Part shown: positions 9,564 through 19,600 of the stretch, piece by piece | Layout of the letters: each line of letters begins with the position of its first letter | Position numbering within the stretch: the stretch's first letter is position 1 | Assembly (NCBI RefSeq): GCF_014645615.1 | Contig: NZ_BMMB01000001.1 | Location: forward strand, 744,001 to 808,000 | From: Paenibacillus hunanensis | GTDB taxonomy: Bacteria; Bacillota; Bacilli; Paenibacillales; Paenibacillaceae | Direction: 5' to 3' | DNA length: 64,000 nt | Position numbers and translations under genes: made by a program | The notes under the pieces: generated by a model | Seen by the model: only the letters and a program-made list of their open reading frames with translations | Database searches by the model: none | What the model was told of the DNA's origin: nothing

Positions 9564-10973
9564 GTGATTTGTGGCTGCTGTACCATATATCCGAGAAATG
9601 GGGCGTTCTGGTTGGAGCATGAGTTTGAGCTAGGTAATTTAATACTCAATTTGGCTCTTGTATTTATACTTGTATTTTTAAATGGATTTTTCGTCGCGGC
9701 GGAGTTTGCGCTTGTGAAGGTGCGTCATTCCCGGCTTACCGAGCTGCAAAGCGAAGGCAATCGATTGGCTGGCTATGCGCTCAAGGTAAACAGTAAGCTG
9801 GATGCCTATTTATCGGCGACGCAGTTCGGTATTACGCTGGCTTCACTTGGGCTTGGTTGGATCGGAGAGCCAGCTATATCGGAGCTGCTTTTAGAGCCGC
9901 TCATGTATAAGCTTGGATTTACCGATGGTACGCTGATTGCGACGATCTCGGTCATTATTGGATTCGCAGTCATTACGTTCCTTCATATCGTGCTGGGCGA
10001 GCTCGCGCCCAAATCGCTTGCGATTCAGCGGACAGACGGCGTATCGCTTGCATTGTCGGCGCCACTGTTGTTCTTTTACCGTGTGTTCTTCCCATTCATC
10101 TGGTTACTCAATGTCGCTGCGAATGCAGTGTTGCGTGCAGTCGGAATCGAGCCAGCCAGTGAGGCGGATGGTGCCCACTCAGAGGAAGAGATTCGTATTC
10201 TCATGAATCAGAGCGCAAAGAGCGGGATTATGGATGAGGGCGAGATTGAGCTGGTGAACAATATTTTTGAATTTTCCGACCTGCTTGCCCGTGAAGTCAT
10301 GCTGCCACGTACCGATATGAATTGCCTGTATACGAATCTATCCAAAGAGGAAAATCTCGCAATCATTCAGGAAACGAAGCATTCTCGTTATCCGGTTGCT
10401 GTAGAGGATAAGGATCGGATTATCGGCTTCATACATATTACCGATGTGCTTCTCTCACCGGTCAATCAGCCGTATGATCTGGCTGCACTGGCAAGACCGA
10501 TCCTGAATGTGCCGGAATCGATGGAGATCAGTCACGTACTACAGCTGATGCAGAAAAATCATGCTCAGATGACCCTTGTTGTCGATGAATACGGCGGTAC
10601 AGCCGGCTTGCTGACAGCAGAGGAGATTCTGGAGGAGATCGTCGGCGAGCTGTATGATGAGTTCGAGGATGAGCGTCCAGATGTGGAACGTATTGGTGAT
10701 ATCATCTCGGTGGATGGACGGATGCTGATTGAAGATGTGAATGAGCTTGCCGGCGTAGAAATCGACGATGACGAGGTCGATTCGATCGGCGGCTGGATGT
10801 TCAAGGAGCTTGAAGGCGTACCGGAAAATGGGAAGACGGTCGAGGTCGATGGCGTAGTCTTTGAAGTGGCTGAATCGGAGCGTCTTCGCATTATGCGCGT
10901 GAATATTCATCCATTGCCTGAGCCAGAAGAAGAGTCTGAAGGCGAAGAGAAGGGTGAAGCGAGCCCGTCGTAG
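9564..10973 (+). CDS. CNNM/CBS/CorC-HlyC membrane protein (UPF0053 family)
   Basis: Up to 469 residues. An N-terminal DUF21/CNNM transmembrane domain starts around LGNLILNLALVFIL and includes NGFFVAAEFALVKVR; a CBS pair follows (RTDMNCLYTNLS to MQKNHAQMTLVVDEYGGTAGLLT), then a CorC/HlyC-type C-terminal domain and an acidic tail. The family is linked to magnesium or cobalt efflux and called hemolysin-like in older annotation; toxin activity is not implied. The start is uncertain: GTG 9564 has no clear SD, while TTG 9612 would place the membrane helix near the N-terminus as in relatives. A strong terminator follows at 11068. Confidence 0.85.
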   Translation: MICGCCTIYPRNGAFWLEHEFELGNLILNLALVFILVFLNGFFVAAEFALVKVRHSRLTELQSEGNRLAGYALKVNSKLDAYLSATQFGITLASLGLGWIGEPAISELLLEPLMYKLGFTDGTLIATISVIIGFAVITFLHIVLGELAPKSLAIQRTDGVSLALSAPLLFFYRVFFPFIWLLNVAANAVLRAVGIEPASEADGAHSEEEIRILMNQSAKSGIMDEGEIELVNNIFEFSDLLAREVMLPRTDMNCLYTNLSKEENLAIIQETKHSRYPVAVEDKDRIIGFIHITDVLLSPVNQPYDLAALARPILNVPESMEISHVLQLMQKNHAQMTLVVDEYGGTAGLLTAEEILEEIVGELYDEFEDERPDVERIGDIISVDGRMLIEDVNELAGVEIDDDEVDSIGGWMFKELEGVPENGKTVEVDGVVFEVAESERLRIMRVNIHPLPEPEEESEGEEKGEASPS

Positions 10974-11067
10974 GTTTTGTAGGCTATGGTGAACCATGTT
11001 GGGCTCAAGATATAAAGTCCTTTAAGCTATAAAAAGGCGTTCATAGTATGGATGCTGAACATCATAC

Positions 11068-11104
11068 ACAGGTGCGGTTATTGTTGCCGCACCTGTCTTA
11101 TTTT
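11068..11104 (+). terminator. Rho-independent terminator
   Basis: ACAGGTGCGG (11068-11077) pairs perfectly with CCGCACCTGT (11087-11096) around a 9-nt loop and is followed by CTTATTTT. It ends the CNNM-type gene's transcript. Confidence 0.85.
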
Positions 11105-11248
11105 CCAAACTGCTATAACATTATAATCGTACATAACAAAGCGAGATAGATGATACGGATCGAGACGACAACGACATAAACTGTAATTAAGACAGATAGT
11201 AATGATAAGCACTGCAATGATGAATACAGACAAAAAGGAGTCGATCGA

Positions 11249-11935
11249 ATGCACAATCAATCGGTATTGCACAAGCCGCAGGCGATGATGTTTGATATGG
11301 ATGGAACCTTGTTTGAAACGGAAACGGTATTGCTACCTGCATATCATCGTACATTTGAACAGCTTCGCAGTGAAGGGTTATACGAAGGCGAGACGCCGCC
11401 AGAGTCGATTATATTGGGCTCACTCGGCATGCTGCTAGAGGACATCTGGGCGCGCGTGATGCCAGGGGCAAGCCGTCAGACGGTGGATCGTGCGAATGAG
11501 CTATTGCTGGAGCTACAGCTACAATTTATGGAGGAAGGGCTGTCCCGTCTGTATCCACACGTAGAGGAGACATTAGAGACGCTACACGCGCAGGGTGTCC
11601 GTTTATTTATCGCCAGTAATGGATTAGAGGGCTATGTGAAAGGGATTACTCGGGTGCATCAGCTGGATCGACTGCTGGATGGTGTGTATAGCGCAGGTGA
11701 ATATCAGACAGAAACGAAAACGGAGCTGGTACGTCTGCTCATGGAGCAGCATGGACTACAAAGTGCATGGATGGTCGGTGACCGTTCGTCTGATATGGAG
11801 GCAGGAAAAGGAAATGGACAGCCGGTAATCGGGTGTCGTTATGCAGATTTTGGGGATGATAGTGAGCTCGCCGGAGCGGATGTTATCATCACATCGTTTG
11901 AGCAGTTGCTGGATGTGTTTAATAAAGCGAAGTGA
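11249..11935 (+). CDS. HAD-superfamily phosphatase
   Basis: A 228-residue haloacid-dehalogenase-type hydrolase. Motif I is FDMDGTLFETE (the nucleophile Asp lies in DMDGT), motif II is IASNG, and motif IV is MVGDRSSDMEAG. A helical cap between motifs I and II places it in the phosphoglycolate-phosphatase/beta-phosphoglucomutase-like branch. These enzymes hydrolyse small phosphoesters; the substrate cannot be told. ATG 11249 is preceded by AAAGGAG at nine bases. It stands alone, with a terminator upstream and about 150 nt to the next gene. Confidence 0.85.
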   Translation: MHNQSVLHKPQAMMFDMDGTLFETETVLLPAYHRTFEQLRSEGLYEGETPPESIILGSLGMLLEDIWARVMPGASRQTVDRANELLLELQLQFMEEGLSRLYPHVEETLETLHAQGVRLFIASNGLEGYVKGITRVHQLDRLLDGVYSAGEYQTETKTELVRLLMEQHGLQSAWMVGDRSSDMEAGKGNGQPVIGCRYADFGDDSELAGADVIITSFEQLLDVFNKAK

Positions 11936-12091
11936 GTACACCTGTTTTACTTCTGACAGCAAATCAGTTAACCTGTATAGGATGTGCTTGCGCCTGTGCT
12001 GTCTGATGCTTGAAGACAGGCTTTTAAGCATAAAATAACGAACATCCGTATCCATAAGGTGATGCGGCTGTATCGGAAAGTGGGGCTTATA

Positions 12092-12442
12092 ATGACAAAC
12101 ATTTATGACAAGGCTAATGAGCTATCCAGCGCGATTCGTGATAGCAAGGAAGTTACGGATATTACAGCAGCGATGCAACTGATCGAGGCTGATCCAGAGA
12201 GCAAGCGTATGCTGGATGATTTCCGTGCGCGTCAGATCGAGGTTCAACAGCGTATGATGTCTGGCGATATGCCAAACCCGGAAGAAATGGAACAAATGGA
12301 GAAGCTGTTTGAGGTGTTGAACCTGAACCTCAACATCCGTCGTCTGTTTGATGCCGAGCAACGTCTGAGCACGATTATTGAAGATATTAACAAAATTATC
12401 ACAGATAGCCTGAGCCATCTGTACGGTGGTCCTGAGCAATAA
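12092..12442 (+). CDS. yheA: YheA / YlbF-YmcA family small helical protein
   Basis: A 116-residue all-helical protein. The segment SKRMLDDFRARQIEVQQRM and the ending INKIITDSLSHLYG closely resemble YheA of B. subtilis, of the Com_YlbF family. Relatives YlbF and YmcA act with RNase Y; YheA itself has no settled role, so an RNA-processing link is only suggestive. ATG 12092 gives the family's usual N-terminus (MTNIYDKA); earlier in-frame codons at 12059 and 12062 would add an atypical leader. A strong terminator ends the transcript at 12585. Confidence 0.8.
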   Translation: MTNIYDKANELSSAIRDSKEVTDITAAMQLIEADPESKRMLDDFRARQIEVQQRMMSGDMPNPEEMEQMEKLFEVLNLNLNIRRLFDAEQRLSTIIEDINKIITDSLSHLYGGPEQ

Positions 12443-12584
12443 TCTGTTGCATTCATCACTGCATAGCAAAGTATAACAGTGGCATAGTAGATAGCAGGAA
12501 AGAAGTGTATGGTGGTTATATTTTCATGTTATAGCTTCTCCTGCTACGATAATCTATCGCTTCTTAGCCTAGCTGTTAATGAAT

Positions 12585-12632
12585 AAAGGAACGCATTTCA
12601 CCCAACATAGGGTGAGATTGCGTTCCTTTTTT
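12585..12632 (+). terminator. Strong Rho-independent terminator after yheA
   Basis: A stem of about 19 bp (12585-12603 with 12610-12629) with a short loop, followed by a T run. The promoter of the next gene must lie within or just after it, since only about 50 nt remain. Confidence 0.92.
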
Positions 12633-12682
12633 ATGCTATAATGGAAAAACAGTAATACAGCTACGGAAAGGTGGTGCTACAG

Positions 12683-14023
12683 TTGCAGGAACATGATGAA
12701 TCTATTACCAAGCATGAGCAGCTTTTGCAGCATATTGAGAAGTTAAAGATCGGTTCTAAAATTTCCGTCCGCAAGCTGGCACGCCAGATGGGCGTGAGTG
12801 AAGGAACAGCATATCGCGCCGTGAAGGAAGCCGAAAATATGGGAATCGTTGTCACCCGCGAACGGATCGGTACAGTACGGATCGAGAAGCGACCTCGTGG
12901 TGCCTCGGATCAGCTTACCTTTTCTGATGTGGTCGATATTATCGATGGTAAGGTGCTCGGTGGCAGCAGTGGTCTGGATAAGACGCTTGTAAAATATGCG
13001 ATCGGTGCGATGAAGCTGGATGCGATGATGCGCTATGTCGAAGCGGGAAGCCTGCTTATTGTCGGTAACCGTGAGGATGCGCATCAGCTTGCGCTGGAGC
13101 ATGGTGCAGCCGTGCTGATCACAGGTGGATTCACCACCAGCCCTGAGGTGAAGGCACAGGCAGATGTACGCGGACTGCCGATTATTTTATCCCGTCATGA
13201 TACGTTCACCGTGGCATCGATGATTAACCGTGCGCTGTTTGATCGGATGATTAAAAAGAAAATTATGCTGGTGGAGGATATTATCGCTGGCAAGCCAAAG
13301 CCAGGCGTGCTCAAAGCCTCAAGTACCGCCGAAGACTTCTACGAAATGGCAGAACGGACAGGCTATCTGCGACTGGCTGTCGTGGATGAATGGAACCGGA
13401 TTATCGGTATTATCGGACGCAAGGAAATGGAACAGCTTCCGCCAGGACAGCCGATTGAAAAGGTGCTTATTCGTCGCCCGATCACCGCAACACTGCAAAC
13501 ATCACTGGCATCAGCTGCTCAGACGATGATGTGGGAAGGGATCGACTTCCTGCCGATTGTCGATCGCAATCGTAAGCTGATCGGCACGATTACACGTCGT
13601 GAGGTGCTGCAAGCGATGCGTGATGCACAGCAGGAGCCAAGTGCAGGCACGATGGAGACATTTGATTATCTGATCTGGAATGGCTTTGCAGAGGAACGGG
13701 ATGAAGAGGGAACGATCTTCTTCCACGGATTCATTACGCCGCAGATGGCGACTCAGCTCGGCAACATTTCCGAGGGGATTCTTATTTCCGTCATGATTCA
13801 GGCAGCGGTACGTACAGCACGTCTGCTCACTGGCAATGATTATGTACTCGATAATATGTCGACTTATTTCCTGCGTCCGGTTCAGATTGAGGATGCGATT
13901 ACCGTTCGTCCGACCGTGCTGGAGGCGAGTCGACGTACGTATAAGCTGGAGATTGAGATCGTGTATGATAATGCGCCTGTATCCAAGTCGATGCTGACAC
14001 TGCAATCGATCGATCACGGCTAA
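12683..14023 (+). CDS. ytoI: YtoI-like regulator: HTH, DRTGG, CBS pair and hotdog domains
   Basis: A 446-residue protein with the YtoI arrangement: an N-terminal helix-turn-helix (about 20-70, LARQMGVSEGTAYRAVKEAE), a DRTGG domain (about 75-180), two CBS domains (about 190-310) and a C-terminal hotdog thioesterase-like domain (about 330-446). CBS pairs usually bind adenine nucleotides and hotdog folds acyl-CoA, so it may be a nucleotide- or acyl-CoA-responsive regulator; the family function is unknown. TTG 12683 is chosen because in-frame GTG codons at 12671 and 12674 lie inside the SD AAAGGTGG. It appears monocistronic, between the terminators at 12585 and 14192. Confidence 0.85.
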   Translation: MQEHDESITKHEQLLQHIEKLKIGSKISVRKLARQMGVSEGTAYRAVKEAENMGIVVTRERIGTVRIEKRPRGASDQLTFSDVVDIIDGKVLGGSSGLDKTLVKYAIGAMKLDAMMRYVEAGSLLIVGNREDAHQLALEHGAAVLITGGFTTSPEVKAQADVRGLPIILSRHDTFTVASMINRALFDRMIKKKIMLVEDIIAGKPKPGVLKASSTAEDFYEMAERTGYLRLAVVDEWNRIIGIIGRKEMEQLPPGQPIEKVLIRRPITATLQTSLASAAQTMMWEGIDFLPIVDRNRKLIGTITRREVLQAMRDAQQEPSAGTMETFDYLIWNGFAEERDEEGTIFFHGFITPQMATQLGNISEGILISVMIQAAVRTARLLTGNDYVLDNMSTYFLRPVQIEDAITVRPTVLEASRRTYKLEIEIVYDNAPVSKSMLTLQSIDHG

Positions 14024-14191
14024 TCGATCATCGCTAAGGGAAAGAAAGCATTGGATACAAAAAGTAATATTTGTTTTCTATGCAGCAGGTATAACAGGTA
14101 ACAGTAGTAAGGTTTTATCGGAAATAAAAGTGTACTATTCCATGCCACTTCAAACGTTCATGCCTGCTACTCGTGATATAGCTATACGCAA

Positions 14192-14224
14192 AAAAGGATG
14201 ACCTCAAGCCGAGGTCATCCTTTT
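14192..14224. terminator. Bidirectional terminator between ytoI and the chemoreceptor gene
   Basis: AAAAGGATGACCTC (14192-14205) pairs perfectly with 14211-14224 around AAGCC. Flanking A and T runs let it work for both convergent genes. Confidence 0.92.
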
Positions 14225-14269
14225 GTATAAGCATGATGTGGTTCTGTATAGAGTGAAGCAGATCGTTAG

Positions 14270-14400
14270 ACTTTGAGGATATACGGTGTAGCTATAGAGT
14301 ACAGTCACAAGTCATTAGAGTGCTTAATAGAGCATGGCATCTCGCCACACTTTGAAGATATAAGGTGCATCTATATAGCAAAGTACAAGTGATATTGCTC
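14270..14400. repeat. Two imperfect direct repeats, 79 bp apart
   Basis: Two similar segments of about 50 bp begin with ACTTTGAGGATATACGGTG (14270) and ACTTTGAAGATATAAGGTG (14349). They fill the non-coding stretch beyond the terminator at the 3' end of the chemoreceptor gene. No gene or known element is recognised. Confidence 0.5.
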
Positions 14401-14443
14401 GCTCAGGTATTTATACGATTATAGTTGATAAATGATAACCATA

Positions 14444-16396
14444 TTAAACTTTAAAGCGTTCAACCATCGTTTTCAGATCATTTGCTACACTGGACAGCAT
14501 TGCCGAGGAAGCAGAGATTTCCTGCATCGTTGCTAGCTGCTGCTCGGTAGCGGCAGAGACGGATTCGATCTCGCCTACTGCTTCACTTGTAATGCCAGAC
14601 ATCTGATTCACCGATTGGATGACCTGCTCGGTGCCTTGAGACAGCGTGGAGGAAGCTTCGGATACCCCTTCGATGCTTGTTACCACTTCATTCACATAGC
14701 TGCGAATGAGCTGGAAGGATGCGCCAGCAGTTTGTACCGCCTGGATGCTATGCTCGACCTCATGGGAACCCGAATTTGTTTTATTGACCACGGCTTCGAT
14801 TTCCGATTGAATACGATCGATCAGTGAGCCAATCTGGTTGGCAGACGAGGAGGCTTCGTCTGCTAGATTACGAATTTCTTTTGCTACGACACTAAAGCCT
14901 TTACCATGCTCGCCTGCGCGAGCGGCTTCGATGCCTGCATTGAGCGATAGCAGATTCGTTTGCTTGGCAATCTGAGCGATCGCAACGACAATTTCACCGA
15001 TCGTTTGAGAATGCTGACTCAGGCTACCGACCGAGCCGGATAGCTCACCGAAGATCGTTTGCAGCTTGTTGATTTCACGGCTAGCGGATTGTAATGCTTC
15101 ATCGCCTTCATTGACTTTACTGGAGGTCAGTGACGCAGTAGCAGCTACCTGCTGAGCACTGCCAGCGATATGCCCGATACCATCTGCCATGCGATATACC
15201 GTTGCCGAGGTCTGTCCGACCTGCTCGGATTGACGCTCTGAACCCGTCGCTACCTGCTGAATCGATTCTGCGATATGCTGTGAAGCCTCTGACGTTTCAC
15301 TGGCGCTGGAATTGAGCTGCTCTGAGGATGAAGCCAGATGCAGAGAAGTATCTTTTAAATGAGATACGATCTCTCGCAGACTGGAGGTCATCCGAGCAAG
15401 TGCATTCGACAGCGCGCCGACTTCATGCTTGGCTTTGATATCCCATGTCGTTGTCAGATCACCTTGAGCGACTGACTCGGTCACTTTGACCAATTGCAGA
15501 AGCGGACGGGCAATTCGGCTGGAGAACACATAGCCCGCTGTGATCGCAGCGATCAGCGATACGACCATAATGATGATACTGCTATAGAGCAGCTTGAAGT
15601 AATCCTGCATGATGACATTGTAGGATTGCTCGCTAAATACCGTCCAGCCTGTAATCGGGTCATGCACATAGGAGACTAGCTTTTTCGCACTACCTGCTCC
15701 TGATTCTACGGTACCCTGATTGCCTGCTGAGCCCTGCTGAAAAGCAGCGGTAGTATGGATATCAGCATCGAGCTGTTTGGAATCTGGATGTGCCAGAATA
15801 ATCCCGGCGCGGTCAGCGATATACGCCGTCTGCCCATTGGTGGAGAACTCCTTGGCATAATCACTCATCGTATCGAGTGGAAGCGAGCATTGAACCAATC
15901 CGCTCAGCTTTTTATCATTGTCAAAGATCGGGTAAACGATATTTATAATCTTTTTCCCACTCGATTTACTGACGATCACATCAGAGATGACTGGCTTTTG
16001 AGTGGAAACTAATTGTTTGAAATAATCACGATCGCTCACATTGTCCAGTTCGGCGTCTGTGTTTTTAGCGATTTGCTGACCATTTACACTGCTGAACACG
16101 ATCGTTTGCAGCTCGGGGTGAATCCCTGCCGTTTGAGCAAGCAGATTTTTTACCTGAGGCAGCTGTTCGGGATTGTATTGCTTTAATTCGGGATTGGTTG
16201 CGAGCTGCTGTAGCATCGCTAGCTCTGTGTTGACGAGTGTTTGTGCTTTTTGCAATACCAGCTCTACATTTTGCTCATTCATGCTGTAGGCATCTTTCTG
16301 AATTTTGTTGGTCGTACTGATCAAGCTGAAAGCGCCGAATACAAGCAATGGCACAATCGTAATGATCGATACGATCATAATGAGCTGTTTTTTCAT
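14444..16396 (-). CDS. Methyl-accepting chemotaxis protein
   Basis: A 650-residue membrane chemoreceptor: TM1 (about 4-26), an extracytoplasmic dCache-like sensor (about 30-270, including [12 protein letters not shown] and [10 protein letters not shown]), TM2 (about 275-298), HAMP (about 300-350), then a cytoplasmic signalling domain whose hairpin tip reads [21 protein letters not shown]. It would pass ligand state to CheA/CheW. dCache receptors often bind amino acids or organic acids; the ligand here is unknown. ATG 16396 is preceded by AGGGGA at a good distance; an in-frame ATG 24 bases upstream lacks an SD. The gene is single, and its promoter region is shared with divergent dnaE. Confidence 0.9.
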   Translation of the reverse strand: MKKQLIMIVSIITIVPLLVFGAFSLISTTNKIQKDAYSMNEQNVELVLQKAQTLVNTELAMLQQLATNPELKQYNPEQLPQVKNLLAQTAGIHPELQTIVFSSVNGQQIAKNTDAELDNVSDRDYFKQLVSTQKPVISDVIVSKSSGKKIINIVYPIFDNDKKLSGLVQCSLPLDTMSDYAKEFSTNGQTAYIADRAGIILAHPDSKQLDADIHTTAAFQQGSAGNQGTVESGAGSAKKLVSYVHDPITGWTVFSEQSYNVIMQDYFKLLYSSIIIMVVSLIAAITAGYVFSSRIARPLLQLVKVTESVAQGDLTTTWDIKAKHEVGALSNALARMTSSLREIVSHLKDTSLHLASSSEQLNSSASETSEASQHIAESIQQVATGSERQSEQVGQTSATVYRMADGIGHIAGSAQQVAATASLTSSKVNEGDEALQSASREINKLQTIFGELSGSVGSLSQHSQTIGEIVVAIAQIAKQTNLLSLNAGIEAARAGEHGKGFSVVAKEIRNLADEASSSANQIGSLIDRIQSEIEAVVNKTNSGSHEVEHSIQAVQTAGASFQLIRSYVNEVVTSIEGVSEASSTLSQGTEQVIQSVNQMSGITSEAVGEIESVSAATEQQLATMQEISASSAMLSSVANDLKTMVERFKV

Positions 16397-16653
16397 CGTG
16401 TTATCCCCTGTCCTCATCATGAGAATGTTGTTTGAACATGTAATGAGCTATTTATCGGCAAATATTGGATGAAGTTTAGCTATTTATGTCAACATTTGTC
16501 GAGGTTGGCGAATAAATCTGTAATCACATACTGTTCCGTTGTCCGGATGTGATAAAATATAATAGCGAGGTATGGGCTGAAATGCCTGCTATCGCTGTAG
16601 TTAGGCGAACAATGATAGCTCTACCATTTTATAAATAGAAAGCAGGGAAGCGT

Positions 16654-19600
16654 ATGACCCCATTCGTCCATTTGCATGTGCATAGTGAATACAGTCTGCT
16701 CGACGGGGCTGCGCGTATTCATGATCTGGTTAGTCGTGCAGCAGCGTCAGGTATGACCTCGCTCGCATTGACTGATCACGGTGTCATGTATGGAGCCATC
16801 CCTTTTTATAAAGCCTGCCTTCAGCACGGTATTAAGCCGATTATTGGCTGTGAGGCGTATTATACTGCCGGTTCACGGCGAGAAAAGGCAGCACGCAAGG
16901 ATCAGCCGATCCATCATCTATTGCTGCTTGCCAAAAATGAAACAGGTTACCGGAACCTGATGAAGCTGTGTTCGATCGGGCATCTGGAGGGCTTTCATTA
17001 TAAGCCTCGGATTGACGGGGAAGCATTGCGTCAGTATCACGAGGGTATTATTTGCCTGAGTGCCTGTCTTGGCGGCGAGATTCCACAGCATTTGCTGCAT
17101 GGAGAGCCAGAGCTAGCCAAGCAGGCGGCACAGCGGTACTTGGATATTTTCGGTGAGGACTTTTATATCGAGCTTCAGGATCATGGGCTGGCAGAGCAGA
17201 AGAAGGTTACACCTCAACTGATCGCGCTGGCGCGTGAGCTGAATATTCCGCTTGTAGCTACGAATGATGTGCATTATCTGACTGAGGATGATGCAAAAAC
17301 GCAGGATGTGCTGATCTGTATCGGGACGGGAAAAACGGTCGATGATGAGAGCCGTCTGCGGATTCCAACCAATCAATTGTATTTAAAAGATGGCGAGCAG
17401 ATGGCAACACTGTTCCGTCATGTGCCAGAAGCGATTACGAATACCGAACGCATTGCCGAGAAATGTGAGCTTACCATTCCGCTCGGTCAACCGCTGCTGC
17501 CTTCGTATCATCCGTTACCAGATGATTGGAGTGCAGAGCGTTATCTGGAGCAGCTCTGCCATGAAGGCTTGGAGCGTCGTTACGCGGATGGCGAGCTGTG
17601 GAACGATACAAACGAACGGAGCAAGCTGGAGGAACGACTTGCATATGAGCTATCGGTAATTGGTAGCATGGGCTTTGCTGATTATTTCCTGATCGTTTGG
17701 GATTTTATGAGCTTTGCGCATCGAGCAGGTATTGCCACCGGGCCAGGGCGGGGTTCGTCCGCAGGCAGTCTGGTTGCGTATGTGCTTGGCATTACCAATG
17801 TCGATCCAATTCGCTATAAGCTGCTATTTGAGCGTTTTCTGAATCCAGAGCGGGTATCGATGCCTGATATCGATATCGACTTTAGCGATCTGCGCCGGGA
17901 TGAGATGATCGATTATGTCGTTTCCAAATATGGACGTGATCGCGTCGCTCAGATTATTACCTTTGGTACGCTGGCAGCGCGAGCAGCTGTACGTGATGTG
18001 GGACGAGCATTAGCGGTGCCTTATGCGGATACCGACCGCGCTGCCAAGCTCATTCCTGCTCAGATTGGTGTAACGATTCAGCGCGCGCTGGAGCAGGTGC
18101 CAGAGCTGCGCGAGCGCTATGAAAAGTCTGCGGCTGTGCGCGAGCTGATTGATACGGCGATTAAGGTGGAGGGCATGCCACGGCATGCGTCTACCCACGC
18201 GGCAGGTGTCGTTATTTCCAGCGGCCCGCTGACCGATGTAGTGCCTCTACAGGAAGGCAGCGAGCATGCGGTATTAACGCAGTATGCGATGGAAAATCTG
18301 GAAGCGATCGGTATGCTGAAGATGGACTTCCTCGGTCTGCGTACCTTATCGATTATTGAACGCTGTCTGCAATGGATCCAGGAGCAGACGGGGGAAACGA
18401 TTGATTTTAACCATATTTCTGTTGAGGATAAGCTGACGTATTATATGCTCAGTCAGGGCGATACGATGGGGGTATTCCAGCTTGAGTCTGCTGGGATTCG
18501 TCGTGTGCTACGCGATCTCAAGCCGAGTGAGTTTGAAGATATCGTATCTGTAAATGCCTTGTATCGTCCGGGTCCAATGGACTTTATCCCGCGTTATATT
18601 GATGGCAAGCATGGACGGATTACAGTGGAATATCCGCATCCAGATTTGAAGCCGATTTTGGAGGATACGTACGGTATTATCGTGTATCAGGAGCAGATTA
18701 TGCAGATTGCCTCACTGATGGCAGGCTTCTCGCTCGGTGAAGCTGATCTGTTGCGTCGTGCTGTCTCCAAGAAGAAGCGCGAAGTGCTTGACCAGGAGCG
18801 GGAACACTTTGTTCGGGGTAGCCTCAAGCTGGGCTATACAGAGAAGGATGCGAATACAGTTTATGATATGATCGTTCGCTTTGCCGATTATGGCTTCCCA
18901 CGTGCGCATGCGACGGCTTATGGTGTACTTGCATTCCAGACTGCTTATCTGAAGGCGCATTATCCAGTGCAGTTTATCGCGTCCATGTTGACTGCGGTAA
19001 TGGGCACACATCGTAAAGTAGCTGAATACGTGCTGGAGTGTCAGCGTATCGGAGTAGAGGTGTTGCCGCCGGATATTCATTTGAGCGGTGTGAACTTTAC
19101 GCCCGTGCTGGAGGAGTCGTCTACCGATTCTTCTACCTCTATTGCCGATCAGAATGATGGAGCAACAGCAACGGATGATCAGCCGGAGCTGCGTTTATAT
19201 CAGGGAGGCGGGCATATCCGCTTCGGTCTGGGAGCAGTCAAAAATGTCGGTACACAGGCGATTAACAGCATTATCAAGGAGCGTCAGGAGCGACCATTTG
19301 ATAGTCTGGTGGACTTTTGCCGACGCGTTGATCCCAAAGCATGCAATAAGCGCGTAATCGAATCGCTTATTCAAGCAGGCGCCTTTGATAGCTTGCCTGG
19401 ACATCGTGCACAGCTGCTACAAATGCTGGACGAAACGATAAAGGAAGCGGCAAAATGGCGCAAGGAGCGCGAGGAGCTACAGATCGAGATGTTCGATTTT
19501 GATCTGGGCGAGAAGCCGAACTGGGAGGTATCCTACCCGGATGTGCCTCCATTTACAGCAGGAGAGCAGCTGGAATTTGAACGCGAGCTGCTAGGGTTAT

